This document shows positions 7,156 to 16,327 of a DNA stretch of 23,360 nt, piece by piece. Origin of the DNA: an uncultured Peptoniphilus sp. (GTDB lineage: Bacteria > Bacillota > Clostridia > Tissierellales > Peptoniphilaceae). The position numbers and the translations under genes are program-made. The notes beneath the pieces are model-generated. The model was not told the origin of the DNA, searched no databases, and was given only the letters and a program-made list of their open reading frames with translations. The stretch is taken from contig CABQNX010000019.1 of assembly GCA_902465645.1 (NCBI GenBank), forward strand, positions 1-23,360. Reading direction: 5' to 3'. The first letter of the stretch is position 1. Every line of letters begins with the position of its first letter.

Positions 7156-7174
7156 TTGAAAATAAAATTTTCAA
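7156..7174 (+). promoter_or_regulatory. Perfect palindrome in the opuC leader, candidate operator
   Basis: TTGAAAAT and ATTTTCAA face each other across AAA, about 33 bases after the -10 element. In Bacillus, opuC-type operons are controlled by GbsR/OpcR (MarR-like) repressors that bind AT-rich sites near the promoter, so an operator role is reasonable. The actual regulator is not in the window. Confidence 0.4.
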
Positions 7175-7211
7175 AGACACTAAAGAATATTGATTAAAGG
7201 AGAGATTGTTA

Positions 7212-8432
7212 ATGATTGAATTTAAAAATGTCAGTAAGATCTATCCCGGTAATCAGGTTGCAGCTGAAAATATAAATTTAAAATTCAAGGATGGCGAATT
7301 TATATGTTTTATTGGAGCCAGTGGATCGGGCAAGACTACCTGTATGAGGATGATCAACAGGATGAACGAAATCACATCAGGCGAGATCCTCATTAACGGA
7401 GTTAGCATCAAGGACATGGATGCCGTTGATCTTAGGAGGCAAATTGGATATGTAATCCAACAAATTGGGCTCTTGCCCCACATGACAGTTTACGACAACA
7501 TAGTTTTGGTTCCTAGACTTCTTAAGTGGGACGAAGAAAAATTAAGACCAATTGCAGAGAACTTAATAGAAAAAGTTGACCTGCCACTATCTTACTTAGA
7601 AAAATATCCATCAGAATTATCTGGTGGTCAACAACAGAGAATTGGTGTAATAAGGGCCTTGGCAGCAGACCAAGACATAATCCTAATGGACGAACCCTTC
7701 GGTGCCCTTGACCCAATAACAAGAGACGCCCTACAAAAACTTGTGAAGAGACTTCAAAGAGAAATGGGAAAGACAATAGTCTTTGTATCCCACGACATGG
7801 ACGAAGCCCTTTCGCTTGCAGACAGGATAGTCATCATGAAAAAGGGTCACGTTGAACAATTTGACACACCAGAAAATATACTTAAAAATCCGAAATCAAA
7901 ATACGTAGAAGAAATGTTGGGCCAAGAAAAGATGAACGAGGCCAAGACTTCTTATAGGACTGTTGAGACAATAATGTTAAAGAACCCAGTTTCCCTCACA
8001 AGTGACAGGTCAACCTACGATGCCCTTGCCCTAATGAGGAACAAGAGAGTCGATACAATTTTCGTTACAGACGAAGAAGGTCACCTACTTGGAGCAGTGG
8101 GCATGTTTGACATAGGAAAATTTGGTAAGCACATAAAGCCTCTTCACGAAGTCATGGATAAGGTCTATGCCATAGACAAGGACACAGTTATCATGAATGC
8201 CATTCGTGATATCTATAATCTCGACATAAAGAACCTTCCAGTAGTTGACGATGAGAACAAGCTAGTTGGCCTTGTTACCAGGGCATCAGTAGTTGATACA
8301 ATTTACACCAACCTTTGGGAAAATGAAGAAGAGGAAGAAGTTGAGGAAATTTACGAAGAGGACAATTTGTCTGAACTTATGAAGGATGCATCAGGTGAAT
8401 CACCTAAGAAAATAGGTGATAAAAATGATTGA
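7212..8432 (+). CDS. opuCA: Glycine betaine/carnitine/choline ABC transporter ATPase
   Basis: The 406-residue ATPase powers import of quaternary ammonium osmoprotectants. It has Walker A GASGSGKT (35-42), a signature LSGGQQQR (136-143), Walker B IILMDEP (156-162) and the switch H194. Two CBS domains occupy about 245-365; in OpuA/OpuC relatives these sense ionic strength or cyclic di-AMP. A strongly acidic tail (EEEEEVEEIYEED) follows, a feature linked to osmosensing in OpuA, though that role is inferred here. ATG 7212 is chosen over an in-frame TTG at 7206 because AGGAG (7198-7202) is spaced nine bases from the ATG and only three from the TTG. Its end overlaps the start of opuCB by eight bases. 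Confidence 0.93.
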   Translation: MIEFKNVSKIYPGNQVAAENINLKFKDGEFICFIGASGSGKTTCMRMINRMNEITSGEILINGVSIKDMDAVDLRRQIGYVIQQIGLLPHMTVYDNIVLVPRLLKWDEEKLRPIAENLIEKVDLPLSYLEKYPSELSGGQQQRIGVIRALAADQDIILMDEPFGALDPITRDALQKLVKRLQREMGKTIVFVSHDMDEALSLADRIVIMKKGHVEQFDTPENILKNPKSKYVEEMLGQEKMNEAKTSYRTVETIMLKNPVSLTSDRSTYDALALMRNKRVDTIFVTDEEGHLLGAVGMFDIGKFGKHIKPLHEVMDKVYAIDKDTVIMNAIRDIYNLDIKNLPVVDDENKLVGLVTRASVVDTIYTNLWENEEEEEVEEIYEEDNLSELMKDASGESPKKIGDKND

Positions 8433-9060
8433 TTTTTTACTAGCAAACAGTGGAGAAATTTTAACGAAGTCCCTGGAACACCTTATGATTGCGGCGATTT
8501 CCTTGGCCCTTGGAATCCTAGTGGCAGTTCCTATTGGAATTTTACTAAATAGGTCCAAACAGGCAGCAAAAATTGTCATGGCAATAGCATCAGTTCTACA
8601 AACAGTTCCATCCTTTGCCCTCTTGGCACTTATGATTCCACTTTTTGGAGTTGGAAAGAAACCAGCCATAGTTTCATTATTTATCTACTCCTTGCTTCCG
8701 ATTATGAGGAACACCTATCTTGGTATAGCAGGAGTAAATGAAAACCTAATTGACGCAGCCAAGGGAATGGGAATGACAAGGTCCCAAATACTCTTCAAGG
8801 TCCAAATCCCTATGGCCATGCCAGTTATCATGGGTGGTATAAGACTTTCAGGGGTTTACGTCCTTGCTTGGACAACTCTTGCAGCCTATGTAGGAGCAGG
8901 TGGACTTGGGGACTTTATCTTCAACGGACTTACTAATGCAATAATGCCAATGGTAGTTTGGGGGACAATCCCAGTTACACTTATGGCAATAATAGTGGAT
9001 TTCCTTTTTGGAATCCTAGAAGAAAAACTATCTCCCAACAAGAAAAGTGAGGTGGCATAA
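8425..9060 (+). CDS. opuCB: OpuC-type ABC transporter permease
   Basis: The 211-residue integral membrane protein has about six hydrophobic segments. Its cytoplasmic EAA-type loop, DAAKGMGMTRSQILFKVQIP, docks on the ATPase. It matches the OpuCB/ProW-like permease family in length and in the AYVGAGGLGDFI block. ATG 8425 is preceded by GGTGAT and lies inside the end of opuCA; an in-frame GTG at 8416 would add three residues and has a poorer ribosome site. The stop overlaps the next ATG by one base, so translation is likely coupled. Confidence 0.9.
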   Translation: MIDFLLANSGEILTKSLEHLMIAAISLALGILVAVPIGILLNRSKQAAKIVMAIASVLQTVPSFALLALMIPLFGVGKKPAIVSLFIYSLLPIMRNTYLGIAGVNENLIDAAKGMGMTRSQILFKVQIPMAMPVIMGGIRLSGVYVLAWTTLAAYVGAGGLGDFIFNGLTNAIMPMVVWGTIPVTLMAIIVDFLFGILEEKLSPNKKSEVA

Positions 9061-10037
9061 TGAAAAAAATTAAAAAATTTCTTTTAATATTTCTTATACT
9101 TCCAATCTTTTTGACATCCTGCACCCTACCAGGTCTTGGTGGCAATACCAAGACTAGCGTAGTTGTGGCAACGGGATCCAACACAGAAAGACAGATCCTG
9201 GGAGAAGTTGTTAAGCAAATGATAGAACACCACAGCGACATAGACGTTTCACTTATTACCAACTTGTCATCATCTGTTCTAAACCACATAGCCATGTTAA
9301 AGGGAGATGTAAACATAGTTGGAGCCATGTACACAGGTACAGCCCTAAGTGGAGAACTTGGCATGGACCCAATAAAGGACCCAAAAGAGGCAGAGAAGGT
9401 TGTTATGGAGGAATACTACAAGAGGTGGGAAAGATACTGGTACCCATCCTTTGGATTTGACAACACCTATGCCTTTATGGTTACAAAAAAATTCGCAGAA
9501 GAAAATAATCTTAAAAAAGTTTCTGACCTTGAGAAATTAAAGGACAATCTCGAAGTTGGAGTTGACACTGCTTGGATAAAGAGGGAGGGAGACGGCTACA
9601 AGGCCTTTAAGGAAATCTACGGCTTTGACTTTAAGACAGTCTATCCCATGGACATTGGCTTAGTTTACACAGCCCTTGCAAGTGGAGAAATGGACCTAGT
9701 CCTAGGTTATTCCACAGACGGAAAGATTTCATCCTATGACCTAGTTGTCCTAGAAGATGACAAGAGACTTTTCCCACCTTATGACTGCTCGCCAGTCCTA
9801 TCAAAGGCGATTGTGGAAAAATATCCAGAGCTTGAGACAATAATGATGAAGCTTGTGGGTCAAATCTCATCAGAAGATATGCAAGAACTAAACCGTCAGG
9901 CAGACGAAGACTTAGAGATGCCTGCAGTAGTGGCAGAAAACTTCTTGAAAAAACATAATTACTTTGAAGATGTAAAAGTTGATCCAGAAATGATAAAGGA
10001 ATACAAGGAAGCAGTGGAAGGAGGAAAAAATGTCTGA
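9060..10037 (+). CDS. opuCC: Osmoprotectant-binding lipoprotein
   Basis: The 325-residue product starts with a short lipoprotein signal, and the lipobox LTSC puts the lipidated cysteine at 21, so it should be anchored on the outer face of the membrane. The rest matches the OpuAC/ProX-type binding domain: GSNTERQILGEVV near 39-51, repeated LVYTALASGEMDLVLGYSTDG near 200, and a C-terminal lobe ending in a helix-rich tail. It captures glycine betaine, carnitine or choline-like ligands and delivers them to the OpuCB/OpuCD pore. I did not map the aromatic cage residues, so ligand specificity is open. It overlaps opuCB by one base and opuCD by eight. Confidence 0.9.
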   Translation: MKKIKKFLLIFLILPIFLTSCTLPGLGGNTKTSVVVATGSNTERQILGEVVKQMIEHHSDIDVSLITNLSSSVLNHIAMLKGDVNIVGAMYTGTALSGELGMDPIKDPKEAEKVVMEEYYKRWERYWYPSFGFDNTYAFMVTKKFAEENNLKKVSDLEKLKDNLEVGVDTAWIKREGDGYKAFKEIYGFDFKTVYPMDIGLVYTALASGEMDLVLGYSTDGKISSYDLVVLEDDKRLFPPYDCSPVLSKAIVEKYPELETIMMKLVGQISSEDMQELNRQADEDLEMPAVVAENFLKKHNYFEDVKVDPEMIKEYKEAVEGGKNV

Positions 10038-10674
10038 TGTAATGATTTACTATATGGAGAACGCATCCTATGTCTTTGAACAATTTATTAGACACTTTCT
10101 AATTTCCATTTACGGAGTTCTCTTTGCGTCAATAGTGGCAATCCCACTTGGATTTGCAGTTGCAAGGAAGGGAAAACTATCAAGACTCACAATAAGCATT
10201 GCCAATGTAATGCAGACAATCCCATCCCTTGCCATGCTAGCTATCCTCATGTTTTTAATAGGAACGGGGCCAGACACAGTGGTCTTTGCAGTATTCTTAT
10301 ACGCAATCCTTCCAATATTAAAAAACACAGTTGGAGGAATAAATTCAGTGACACCAGAACTTGTTGATGCAGCCAAGGGAATGGGGATGACGAAATTTCA
10401 AATAATGAAAAAGGTAGAACTTCCCCTTGCCATATCCATAATCATGGGTGGCATAAGAAATGCCCTTGTACTTGCCATAGGAGTTACGGCAGTAGGAACC
10501 TTCATTGGAGCAGGAGGTCTTGGAGATATAATCACAAGGGGAATCACAGTTGCCAATGGAAGTCCAATAATAATAGCGGGAGCAATCCCAACAGCCCTAA
10601 TGGCAGTCTTGGCAGACTTCGCCCTTGGAGCCATAGAAAATAAACTTAAACCAAGAACTTTTACAAAGATATAG
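10030..10674 (+). CDS. opuCD: OpuC-type ABC transporter permease, second subunit
   Basis: The 214-residue membrane protein is a paralogue of the opuCB product. It has the same hydrophobic pattern, a matching EAA loop (DAAKGMGMTKFQIMKKVELP) and FIGAGGLGDIITRG. Together the two subunits form the membrane channel. ATG 10030 has GGAGG seven bases upstream, still inside opuCC. This completes a four-gene operon in the standard opuCA-CB-CC-CD order, with a terminator about ten bases downstream. Confidence 0.9.
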   Translation: MSDVMIYYMENASYVFEQFIRHFLISIYGVLFASIVAIPLGFAVARKGKLSRLTISIANVMQTIPSLAMLAILMFLIGTGPDTVVFAVFLYAILPILKNTVGGINSVTPELVDAAKGMGMTKFQIMKKVELPLAISIIMGGIRNALVLAIGVTAVGTFIGAGGLGDIITRGITVANGSPIIIAGAIPTALMAVLADFALGAIENKLKPRTFTKI

Positions 10675-10683
10675 AATAAAAAA

Positions 10684-10706
10684 ACTCAGGTTTTATAGGC
10701 CTGAGT
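10684..10706. terminator. Bidirectional terminator
   Basis: ACTCAGG (10684-10690) pairs with CCTGAGT (10700-10706) across a nine-base loop. A bases lie on the left and TCTTTT on the right. It lies between the convergent ends of opuCD and the NhaC-family gene, and serves both. Confidence 0.75.
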
Positions 10707-10722
10707 CTTTTCATATCTTAAT

Positions 10723-12024
10723 TTATTTTTTATTCCTATAAAAGTCCACACAAGATGCCAGTGTGTTTACCAGGACAATGTAGTGGTGGTAGAAGGAGAA
10801 TAAAATTGCCCCTATCGGTCCACCAACCATTTCAAGAGGAGTCCTGCCCGTTATGTTCCAGGGAATGTAAAGTGGAGTCATAATTGCAGAGTTCTCAAGA
10901 TCAAGGGCCAACTTGTAGGAGTCCTTATAATTTTCCCTTGCCATCTCGTAGGTGATCATAGTGGTCAAGGTTTGGTTGGCAGAAAAGCCTGCGATTATAA
11001 ATGAAATAAAGGACATTACCACCATGTCGGGCAGCTTTTCAAACAAGATGTTTACATATTTTTTCACAACCACCAAGAGGTCTGTGTGCTTGAAAAAACC
11101 AAAGTAGCCAGATGAAATCCCTACAATAAGTAGCATCTTTTTCATAGATAGAAGGCCGCCACCGTTTACTAGTCGTCCCACATCAGAGTCAATGTGAAAA
11201 CCAAAAATCAAGGCCTTAAAAATTTCTCCAAGGCCAGCATCTTGGAAGATTATGGCAAATAAGATAGAAATTATAATGGAAATAACCATGTTGATTCTAA
11301 TGTCCACTTTAAAAATTGCCAAGATGATTATGGAAAGAGTTGGGACCACCAAGAAGAAATTAAAATTAAAAACCTCGGCAATGGACCTCAAACTTTGGGA
11401 ATTTATCTCAGCATCAATTCCAAAATTAAAAATTTGAAAAGTGATTAGGGTCAAAACTAGGGGGATGACACAGGTCCTAAACATATTTTTCAAGTTAACA
11501 TAGAGGTCAGTCTTGGTAAGAGTTGCAACCAAGAGGGCTGATGTTGACATTGGAGATGACCTGTCGCCAAAATAGCAGCCAGACAAAATTGCCCCGCCAG
11601 TGATATAGGGGTTGAAGTTCATGGCTGTTGAAATAGACATGGAAATTATGCCAGAAGTGGAAGCAGTCCCAAGGCTTGTCCCAGTTAAGACGGAAATGGC
11701 AGAGTTAAAAATAAAAACTCCCACATAGAAAAACTTTGGGGCAATAAGCACAGTCCCCTTATAAATTATGTAGGCAATAGTCCCCGATAATCGCCAAATA
11801 CCTGTTATCATCCCAATTAACACAAAGACAAAGAGGATGGTCTTTGTGTCCAAGAGTCCCTCATAGACCATGTGAAAAATTTCTTTTAATTTATAATCTT
11901 TTATAAAGGCGTAAATTATTAGGAGAATCAAATTCATAAAAAGGGCAAGGACAATTGATATGTCAAAGATTATTGCTATGAAGAGATTCACCATAAATAA
12001 AATTAAAATTAAAATTTCTAGCAT
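10723..12024 (-). CDS. NhaC-family Na+/H+ antiporter
   Basis: The 433-residue protein is hydrophobic throughout, with about 11 or 12 predicted membrane segments. GDRSSPMSTSALL (from residue 153) and the preceding GGAILSGCYF match the conserved core of the NhaC family, and TGTSLGTASTSG near 114 is another typical block. Family members exchange Na+ for H+, while relatives such as MleN exchange malate and Na+ for lactate and H+. The sequence alone does not choose between these, so I give no gene symbol. ATG 12022-12024 follows a strong GGGAGGTGG box. It is a single-gene unit, convergent with opuC and divergent from the MacA/MacB-type operon. Placement beside an osmoprotectant importer fits ion homeostasis. 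Confidence 0.85.
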   Translation of the reverse strand: MLEILILILFMVNLFIAIIFDISIVLALFMNLILLIIYAFIKDYKLKEIFHMVYEGLLDTKTILFVFVLIGMITGIWRLSGTIAYIIYKGTVLIAPKFFYVGVFIFNSAISVLTGTSLGTASTSGIISMSISTAMNFNPYITGGAILSGCYFGDRSSPMSTSALLVATLTKTDLYVNLKNMFRTCVIPLVLTLITFQIFNFGIDAEINSQSLRSIAEVFNFNFFLVVPTLSIIILAIFKVDIRINMVISIIISILFAIIFQDAGLGEIFKALIFGFHIDSDVGRLVNGGGLLSMKKMLLIVGISSGYFGFFKHTDLLVVVKKYVNILFEKLPDMVVMSFISFIIAGFSANQTLTTMITYEMARENYKDSYKLALDLENSAIMTPLYIPWNITGRTPLEMVGGPIGAILFSFYHHYIVLVNTLASCVDFYRNKK

Positions 12025-12069
12025 TTTCCACCTCCCTGACTTTCTTTACTCTAGCTTTATACTTTCTAT

Positions 12070-12097
12070 TTTATAATTAAGCCAAGACATCTTTCAA
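12070..12097 (-). promoter_or_regulatory. Promoter of the NhaC-family gene
   Basis: On the minus strand TTGAAA (12092-12097), a 16-base spacer, then TATAAA (12070-12075), about 46 bases before the start codon. Confidence 0.55.
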
Positions 12098-12150
12098 GGA
12101 AATTTAGGCAAATCTTAATAAATTTGAAAGACTTTTGCAGGTCTTTACTA

Positions 12151-12180
12151 TTGTAATTCTTGAGAAACTTAATATATAAT
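12151..12180 (+). promoter_or_regulatory. Promoter of the MacA/MacB-type operon
   Basis: TTGTAA (12151-12156), an 18-base spacer and TATAAT (12175-12180). The start codon is only 17 bases beyond the -10, giving a very short leader with GGAGGT (12188-12193) inside it. This short spacing makes it possible that the real promoter lies elsewhere. Confidence 0.45.
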
Positions 12181-12197
12181 TAAGTCTGGAGGTAGAT

Positions 12198-14321
12198 ATG
12201 AAAAAATTTTACACAAAAGCGAAAGACACCATACTTAAAAATAGAAGAAATAAAATTCTAGCAGGAGGAGGGCTGGCCCTTATCCTGGCCCTAATACTTA
12301 TACCAAAATTTGCTGGCCTTGGAGGAGGAAAGGGAGAAACAATATCTGAAAACCAAGTTGTGACTCTAAAGAAGGGGAGCGTGACAAACTCCGTCAGCGA
12401 AAAGGGAAAGGTTGTTCCATCAAACTCAGTGGAAGTATTTGCTGAAAAGTCCCTTCCAGTGACAGAAGTCAATGTAAAGGTTGGCGACAAGGTCAAGAAG
12501 GGCGACGTCATAGCCAAGCTTGACTCCTCAAGCATTGAGCAACAACTAAAATCAAGGAAGGCCCAAAAGGAAGCCACAGACAAAAATGTGTCGGCACAAA
12601 TTTCTGCTGCCAAGAAGAGACTTTCTGAAGCAGTTACTGGCCAAAAGAATGGCAAGAACCCAGCCCTTGTTGCTGCAGAAACTTCCCTAACTCAAGCTAT
12701 GGACCAATACCTTGCTGCAGAGAAATCTTACAATGACTTCAAGAGAAGTATCGACGAGAGATACAACCAGGGTATCGTTGCAGAGAAGGACTCCAGGCAA
12801 AATCTTGCCCACCAAGAAGAAGCAACTGACCTAAGATACAAGCAACTTGTGGAAGACATAAATAGCAATAGGAACAAAATTGCTGAAAATAGGTCCCTTG
12901 CAAGAGACTCTTCCAGGTCCAAGGACTACTTGCAGTCAGATCTTGACAATGCCAAGAGAAGACTTACAGAAATTGGGATTGAAATATCTGAAAGCCAAGG
13001 TAAAATAACGGAAAAACAAGGACAGCTTGTAGGTGGAGAAAATCCAAATGTAAAAGGAAATTATAATAATAACAACAAGCCTTCAGTAAACAACCAAGGC
13101 ATGAACACAGGAACACTTGAGGAAAAAATTGTTGAGAATACCACAGGTGGAGAAAAAATTGATACTGCTAAGCTTCAAAGAGAAATTGACGACTTGAAAA
13201 ACAAAATCAAAAGCCTGACAAGAGAACAAGCCGAAACAGAAATACTGATAGGAAAAATATCCGAAGACCTTGCCACTGCTAAGGCTGACGAGCAAAAATA
13301 CGATTCCCAAGCCGAAGCTCTTGAAAAAGAAGTGGAAGGACAAGTAAAACAAGTTGAATCAACAGAACTTGAAGTGAGAAAGGCAAAAGAAGACCTCTAT
13401 GCCGATGCAGACAAGGCCCTAAAGGCAAGAAAATCTCGTGACGACGAGTTAAAAACTCTAGAGAAGAACCTTGAAACTGCTAAGAACAACTATGATAATG
13501 CCAAGAAAAATCTAGAATCAACAAAACAACAAGTTGCCAACGAAATTTCTGGCCTAAGAGACAACCTAAACACTGCCAAGGCAGGAGCCAACAATCTTGA
13601 TAATGTGGAAATCGAAAATCTAAGTCAGGAACTAGACAAGGTCATGATCAAGGCACCAGCAGACGGAACTGTGACAGAAGTCCCAGCCAAGGAAGGCCAA
13701 GTCCCAACAGGATATCTTGCCAAGATCGAAACTATAGACAAGCTTAGGATAGAATCCCAAGTCAAAGAATACGACAAGAACTCCATAAGTGTGGGAACAG
13801 AAGTTGAAATCACATCAGATTCCCTTGTGGGCGAAGTCTTCAAGGGCAAGGTCATCTCCATTGACCCAGCATCAATGCCAGTTTCTGAAGACAACAAGTC
13901 TGGCGAAGTCCTCTACAAAACTGTAATAGAAATAGATGAAGGACAAGAAGAAAAGCTTGCTCCAGGCATGACCCTAAGAGTTAAATATATCCTCAGCCAA
14001 GAAAGAGACACCTTCAAGGTGCCAAGTGACGCAATCTTCGAGAGAGATGGCAAGTCCTATGTCCTTGGTCTAAAGAACATTGGCAAGGATGACTACCAAG
14101 TTGAAAAAGTAGAAGTCATAAGGGGACTTGAAAATGACGCAGAAACTGCCATCAAGTCCAAAGACCTAAAGGAAGGCGACAAGGTCCTTGCCACATCAGG
14201 AGGCTATGGAGAAGGAACAAAGCTAACCCTTATGAAGGACCCAAACTCCAAAGAAAGTGATGGAGATGAAAAAAGTGTAGACGCCAGCACTGCAGAAGCC
14301 GGAGGAGTTATTATAAAATGA
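12198..14321 (+). CDS. MacA/HlyD-type ABC exporter adaptor with very long coiled coil
   Basis: The 707-residue product is a periplasmic-adaptor-type protein in a Gram-positive setting. One N-terminal anchor (20-36) is followed by the first half of a lipoyl (biotinyl-like) domain (about 70-112, GDKVKKGDVIAKLD) and a coiled-coil region spanning about 112-478. The second lipoyl half starts at 482 (VMIKAPADGTV), and beta-barrel and membrane-proximal domains run to the end. MacA relatives are usually near 400 residues; the excess is all in the hairpin. An Asn-rich break near 283-300 marks the likely turn or a flexible insert. It should join the neighbouring ATPase and MacB-like permease to export a peptide, lipid or antibiotic. 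ATG 12198 follows GGAGGT, and the end overlaps the ATPase gene by four bases (ATGA). Substrate unknown. Confidence 0.87.
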   Translation: MKKFYTKAKDTILKNRRNKILAGGGLALILALILIPKFAGLGGGKGETISENQVVTLKKGSVTNSVSEKGKVVPSNSVEVFAEKSLPVTEVNVKVGDKVKKGDVIAKLDSSSIEQQLKSRKAQKEATDKNVSAQISAAKKRLSEAVTGQKNGKNPALVAAETSLTQAMDQYLAAEKSYNDFKRSIDERYNQGIVAEKDSRQNLAHQEEATDLRYKQLVEDINSNRNKIAENRSLARDSSRSKDYLQSDLDNAKRRLTEIGIEISESQGKITEKQGQLVGGENPNVKGNYNNNNKPSVNNQGMNTGTLEEKIVENTTGGEKIDTAKLQREIDDLKNKIKSLTREQAETEILIGKISEDLATAKADEQKYDSQAEALEKEVEGQVKQVESTELEVRKAKEDLYADADKALKARKSRDDELKTLEKNLETAKNNYDNAKKNLESTKQQVANEISGLRDNLNTAKAGANNLDNVEIENLSQELDKVMIKAPADGTVTEVPAKEGQVPTGYLAKIETIDKLRIESQVKEYDKNSISVGTEVEITSDSLVGEVFKGKVISIDPASMPVSEDNKSGEVLYKTVIEIDEGQEEKLAPGMTLRVKYILSQERDTFKVPSDAIFERDGKSYVLGLKNIGKDDYQVEKVEVIRGLENDAETAIKSKDLKEGDKVLATSGGYGEGTKLTLMKDPNSKESDGDEKSVDASTAEAGGVIIK

Positions 14322-15001
14322 CAGGCAAGCTTATAAAAATGGAGGGCATAAAAAAGTCCTTTAATATAGGAAAAGAAAATGAATTGGAAATCCTCCACGG
14401 CATAGACTTTGAAGTAAACGATGGCGACTTCGTATCAGTTGTGGGCCAGTCGGGATCAGGTAAGTCAACCCTAATGAACATCATTGGTCTACTCGACAGG
14501 CAGACCTCAGGCTATTACGAACTCAACGGGACAGACATATCCACCCTAAAGGACAGTGAGCTCTCAGCCTACAGGTCCAAAAAAATTGGCTTCGTATTCC
14601 AGAACTTCAACCTAATCCCCAGGTCCAATGCTCAAAAAAACGTAGAACTTCCAATGACCTATGCAGGAGTGGGAAAAAAGGAAAGGGCAGAGAGGGCAGA
14701 AAGACTGCTGGAAATAGTGGAGATGAAGGACAGGATGGACCACCTTCCCAATGAGTTATCAGGAGGACAAAAACAGAGAGTTGCCATAGCTAGGTCCATG
14801 GCCAACAACCCCGATATCATCTTGGCAGACGAGCCAACGGGAGCCTTGGACTCCAAGACTGGCAGGAATGTAATGGACCTCTTCCACAAACTCAACAAAG
14901 AAGACAAGAGGACCATAATCATTATCACCCATAACATGGAACTGGCCAAGGAAGCTGGTAGGATCTACAAGATGACAGATGGACTTTTGGAGGAGATTTA
15001 A
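14318..15001 (+). CDS. MacB/LolD-type ABC transporter ATPase
   Basis: The 227-residue cytoplasmic ATPase has Walker A GQSGSGKS (43-50), signature LSGGQ (147-151), Walker B ILADEP with D171-E172, and the typical TGALDSKTG that follows. Length and the FNLIPRSNAQKNVELPM block place it in the MacB/LolD/YknY group, which drives mechanical conformational change in FtsX-like permeases rather than moving substrate through a membrane channel. It overlaps the adaptor gene by four bases and the permease gene by one, so the three proteins are made together. Confidence 0.92.
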   Translation: MTGKLIKMEGIKKSFNIGKENELEILHGIDFEVNDGDFVSVVGQSGSGKSTLMNIIGLLDRQTSGYYELNGTDISTLKDSELSAYRSKKIGFVFQNFNLIPRSNAQKNVELPMTYAGVGKKERAERAERLLEIVEMKDRMDHLPNELSGGQKQRVAIARSMANNPDIILADEPTGALDSKTGRNVMDLFHKLNKEDKRTIIIITHNMELAKEAGRIYKMTDGLLEEI

Positions 15002-16254
15002 TGGATATACTAGAAACAATAAAACTCTCCCTAGAGGGACTTAGGTCCAACAAGCTCAGGTCCTTTTTAACCATGTTGGGGATAATAATTGGTATAGGGT
15101 CAGTAATCGGCATCACAACCATAGGAGATGCCCTCACCAAGTCAGTCAACAAGGCCTTTGACTCAATAGCCAACACAGCAGTCCAAATTTATGTAAAGCC
15201 AAAAAATGCCGACTACGATGGGGGAGAACTCACAGACTCCGACTACTTCTCAGAAAATATAATAAACTATTTAGAAGCACAAAAGGGCAGGACCATTGAA
15301 GACTTAGTCTACCATGGAGCCAGCGGCCAAGGCTATGTCAAGGAAGGGAGAAAGAAGGAGCCAGTATCCATAGTTTCCACATCAGAGGGCGAAAAAAATC
15401 TTTTCAAACTCAAGATGATTGCCGGTAGATTTTTAAATGACCAAGATGTGGCAAGGGGCAAATCTGTGGCAGTAATATCAGACAAGGTCCTTGAAGAAAT
15501 TTACAAGGTCCCAGCACCAGAAGCCCTGGGCAAAGAAGTGAAAATTGACGTCAATGGAAAACTTATAGTAGCCACAATAATTGGAGTTTATGAGTACGAA
15601 GAGATGAAGGTCATGGGTCAATCTCTCAATGGAGGAAGCTCATCCATTTATATCCCAAGGACAACTGGGGATAGAGAACTTTTGACAGAACCAAGGACAT
15701 CTTACTACGACATCTCCATCACTTTAAAAAACCCAGACACTATAGAAGAAGATGCCAAGGCCCTAGTTGATGATTTAAATGCCAAATTCTACAAGGACAA
15801 CTCACGAGCAGAAGTTACCTACTACTCAGCCAAGAGCCAAATATCACAAATGAACTCTGCTATGGGGTCCATCCAAATTGCCATAGGAGCCATTGCAGCC
15901 ATTTCCCTCTTAGTTGGAGGAATCGGCGTAATGAACATCCTCCTCGTGTCTGTGACAGAGAGGACCAAGGAAATTGGAATAAGAAAGGCCCTGGGAGCCA
16001 CAAGGTCCGACATAAGAAAGCAATTTATCATAGAGTCCGTAATAATTTGTATTATTGGAGGATTCTTCGGTATAATCCTGGGAACCATAATAGGACTAAT
16101 TGGGTCCAAGCTTTTGGGATTCCAAACACTTCCATCCCTTGGATCAATTGTGGTGGCAGTGGGATTCTCCATGCTAATAGGAGTCTTCTTCGGCTACTAC
16201 CCAGCCAACAAGGCAGCCAAGCTAGACCCAATCGAAGCCTTGAGGTACGAATAA
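15001..16254 (+). CDS. MacB-type FtsX-family ABC permease
   Basis: The 417-residue protein has the MacB layout: one membrane segment near 20-42, a large extracytoplasmic MacB core domain (about 45-280) and three membrane segments in the last 130 residues. Landmarks are the opening LRSNKLRSFLTMLGIIIGIGSV, GRFLNDQDV in the core domain, and LVSVTERTKEIGIRKALGA before the last segments. It works as a dimer with the neighbouring ATPase and adaptor; YknWXYZ of Bacillus, a peptide-toxin exporter, is a comparable Gram-positive system. The end is at PIEALRYE, the usual C-terminus of this family. The next element downstream is a strong terminator at 16328. Confidence 0.92.
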   Translation: MDILETIKLSLEGLRSNKLRSFLTMLGIIIGIGSVIGITTIGDALTKSVNKAFDSIANTAVQIYVKPKNADYDGGELTDSDYFSENIINYLEAQKGRTIEDLVYHGASGQGYVKEGRKKEPVSIVSTSEGEKNLFKLKMIAGRFLNDQDVARGKSVAVISDKVLEEIYKVPAPEALGKEVKIDVNGKLIVATIIGVYEYEEMKVMGQSLNGGSSSIYIPRTTGDRELLTEPRTSYYDISITLKNPDTIEEDAKALVDDLNAKFYKDNSRAEVTYYSAKSQISQMNSAMGSIQIAIGAIAAISLLVGGIGVMNILLVSVTERTKEIGIRKALGATRSDIRKQFIIESVIICIIGGFFGIILGTIIGLIGSKLLGFQTLPSLGSIVVAVGFSMLIGVFFGYYPANKAAKLDPIEALRYE

Positions 16255-16327
16255 ACCACAAATTTTTAGTAAGATATAAAGAACAAATAAATACAATCTA
16301 TAATAGAAGAAAAACATTATAGAAATG

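Noticed and set aside
9631..10095. A 154-codon minus-strand open frame opposite opuCC and opuCD
   Set aside because: It is antisense to two well-supported genes with overlapping ends, with no ribosome site or recognisable product.
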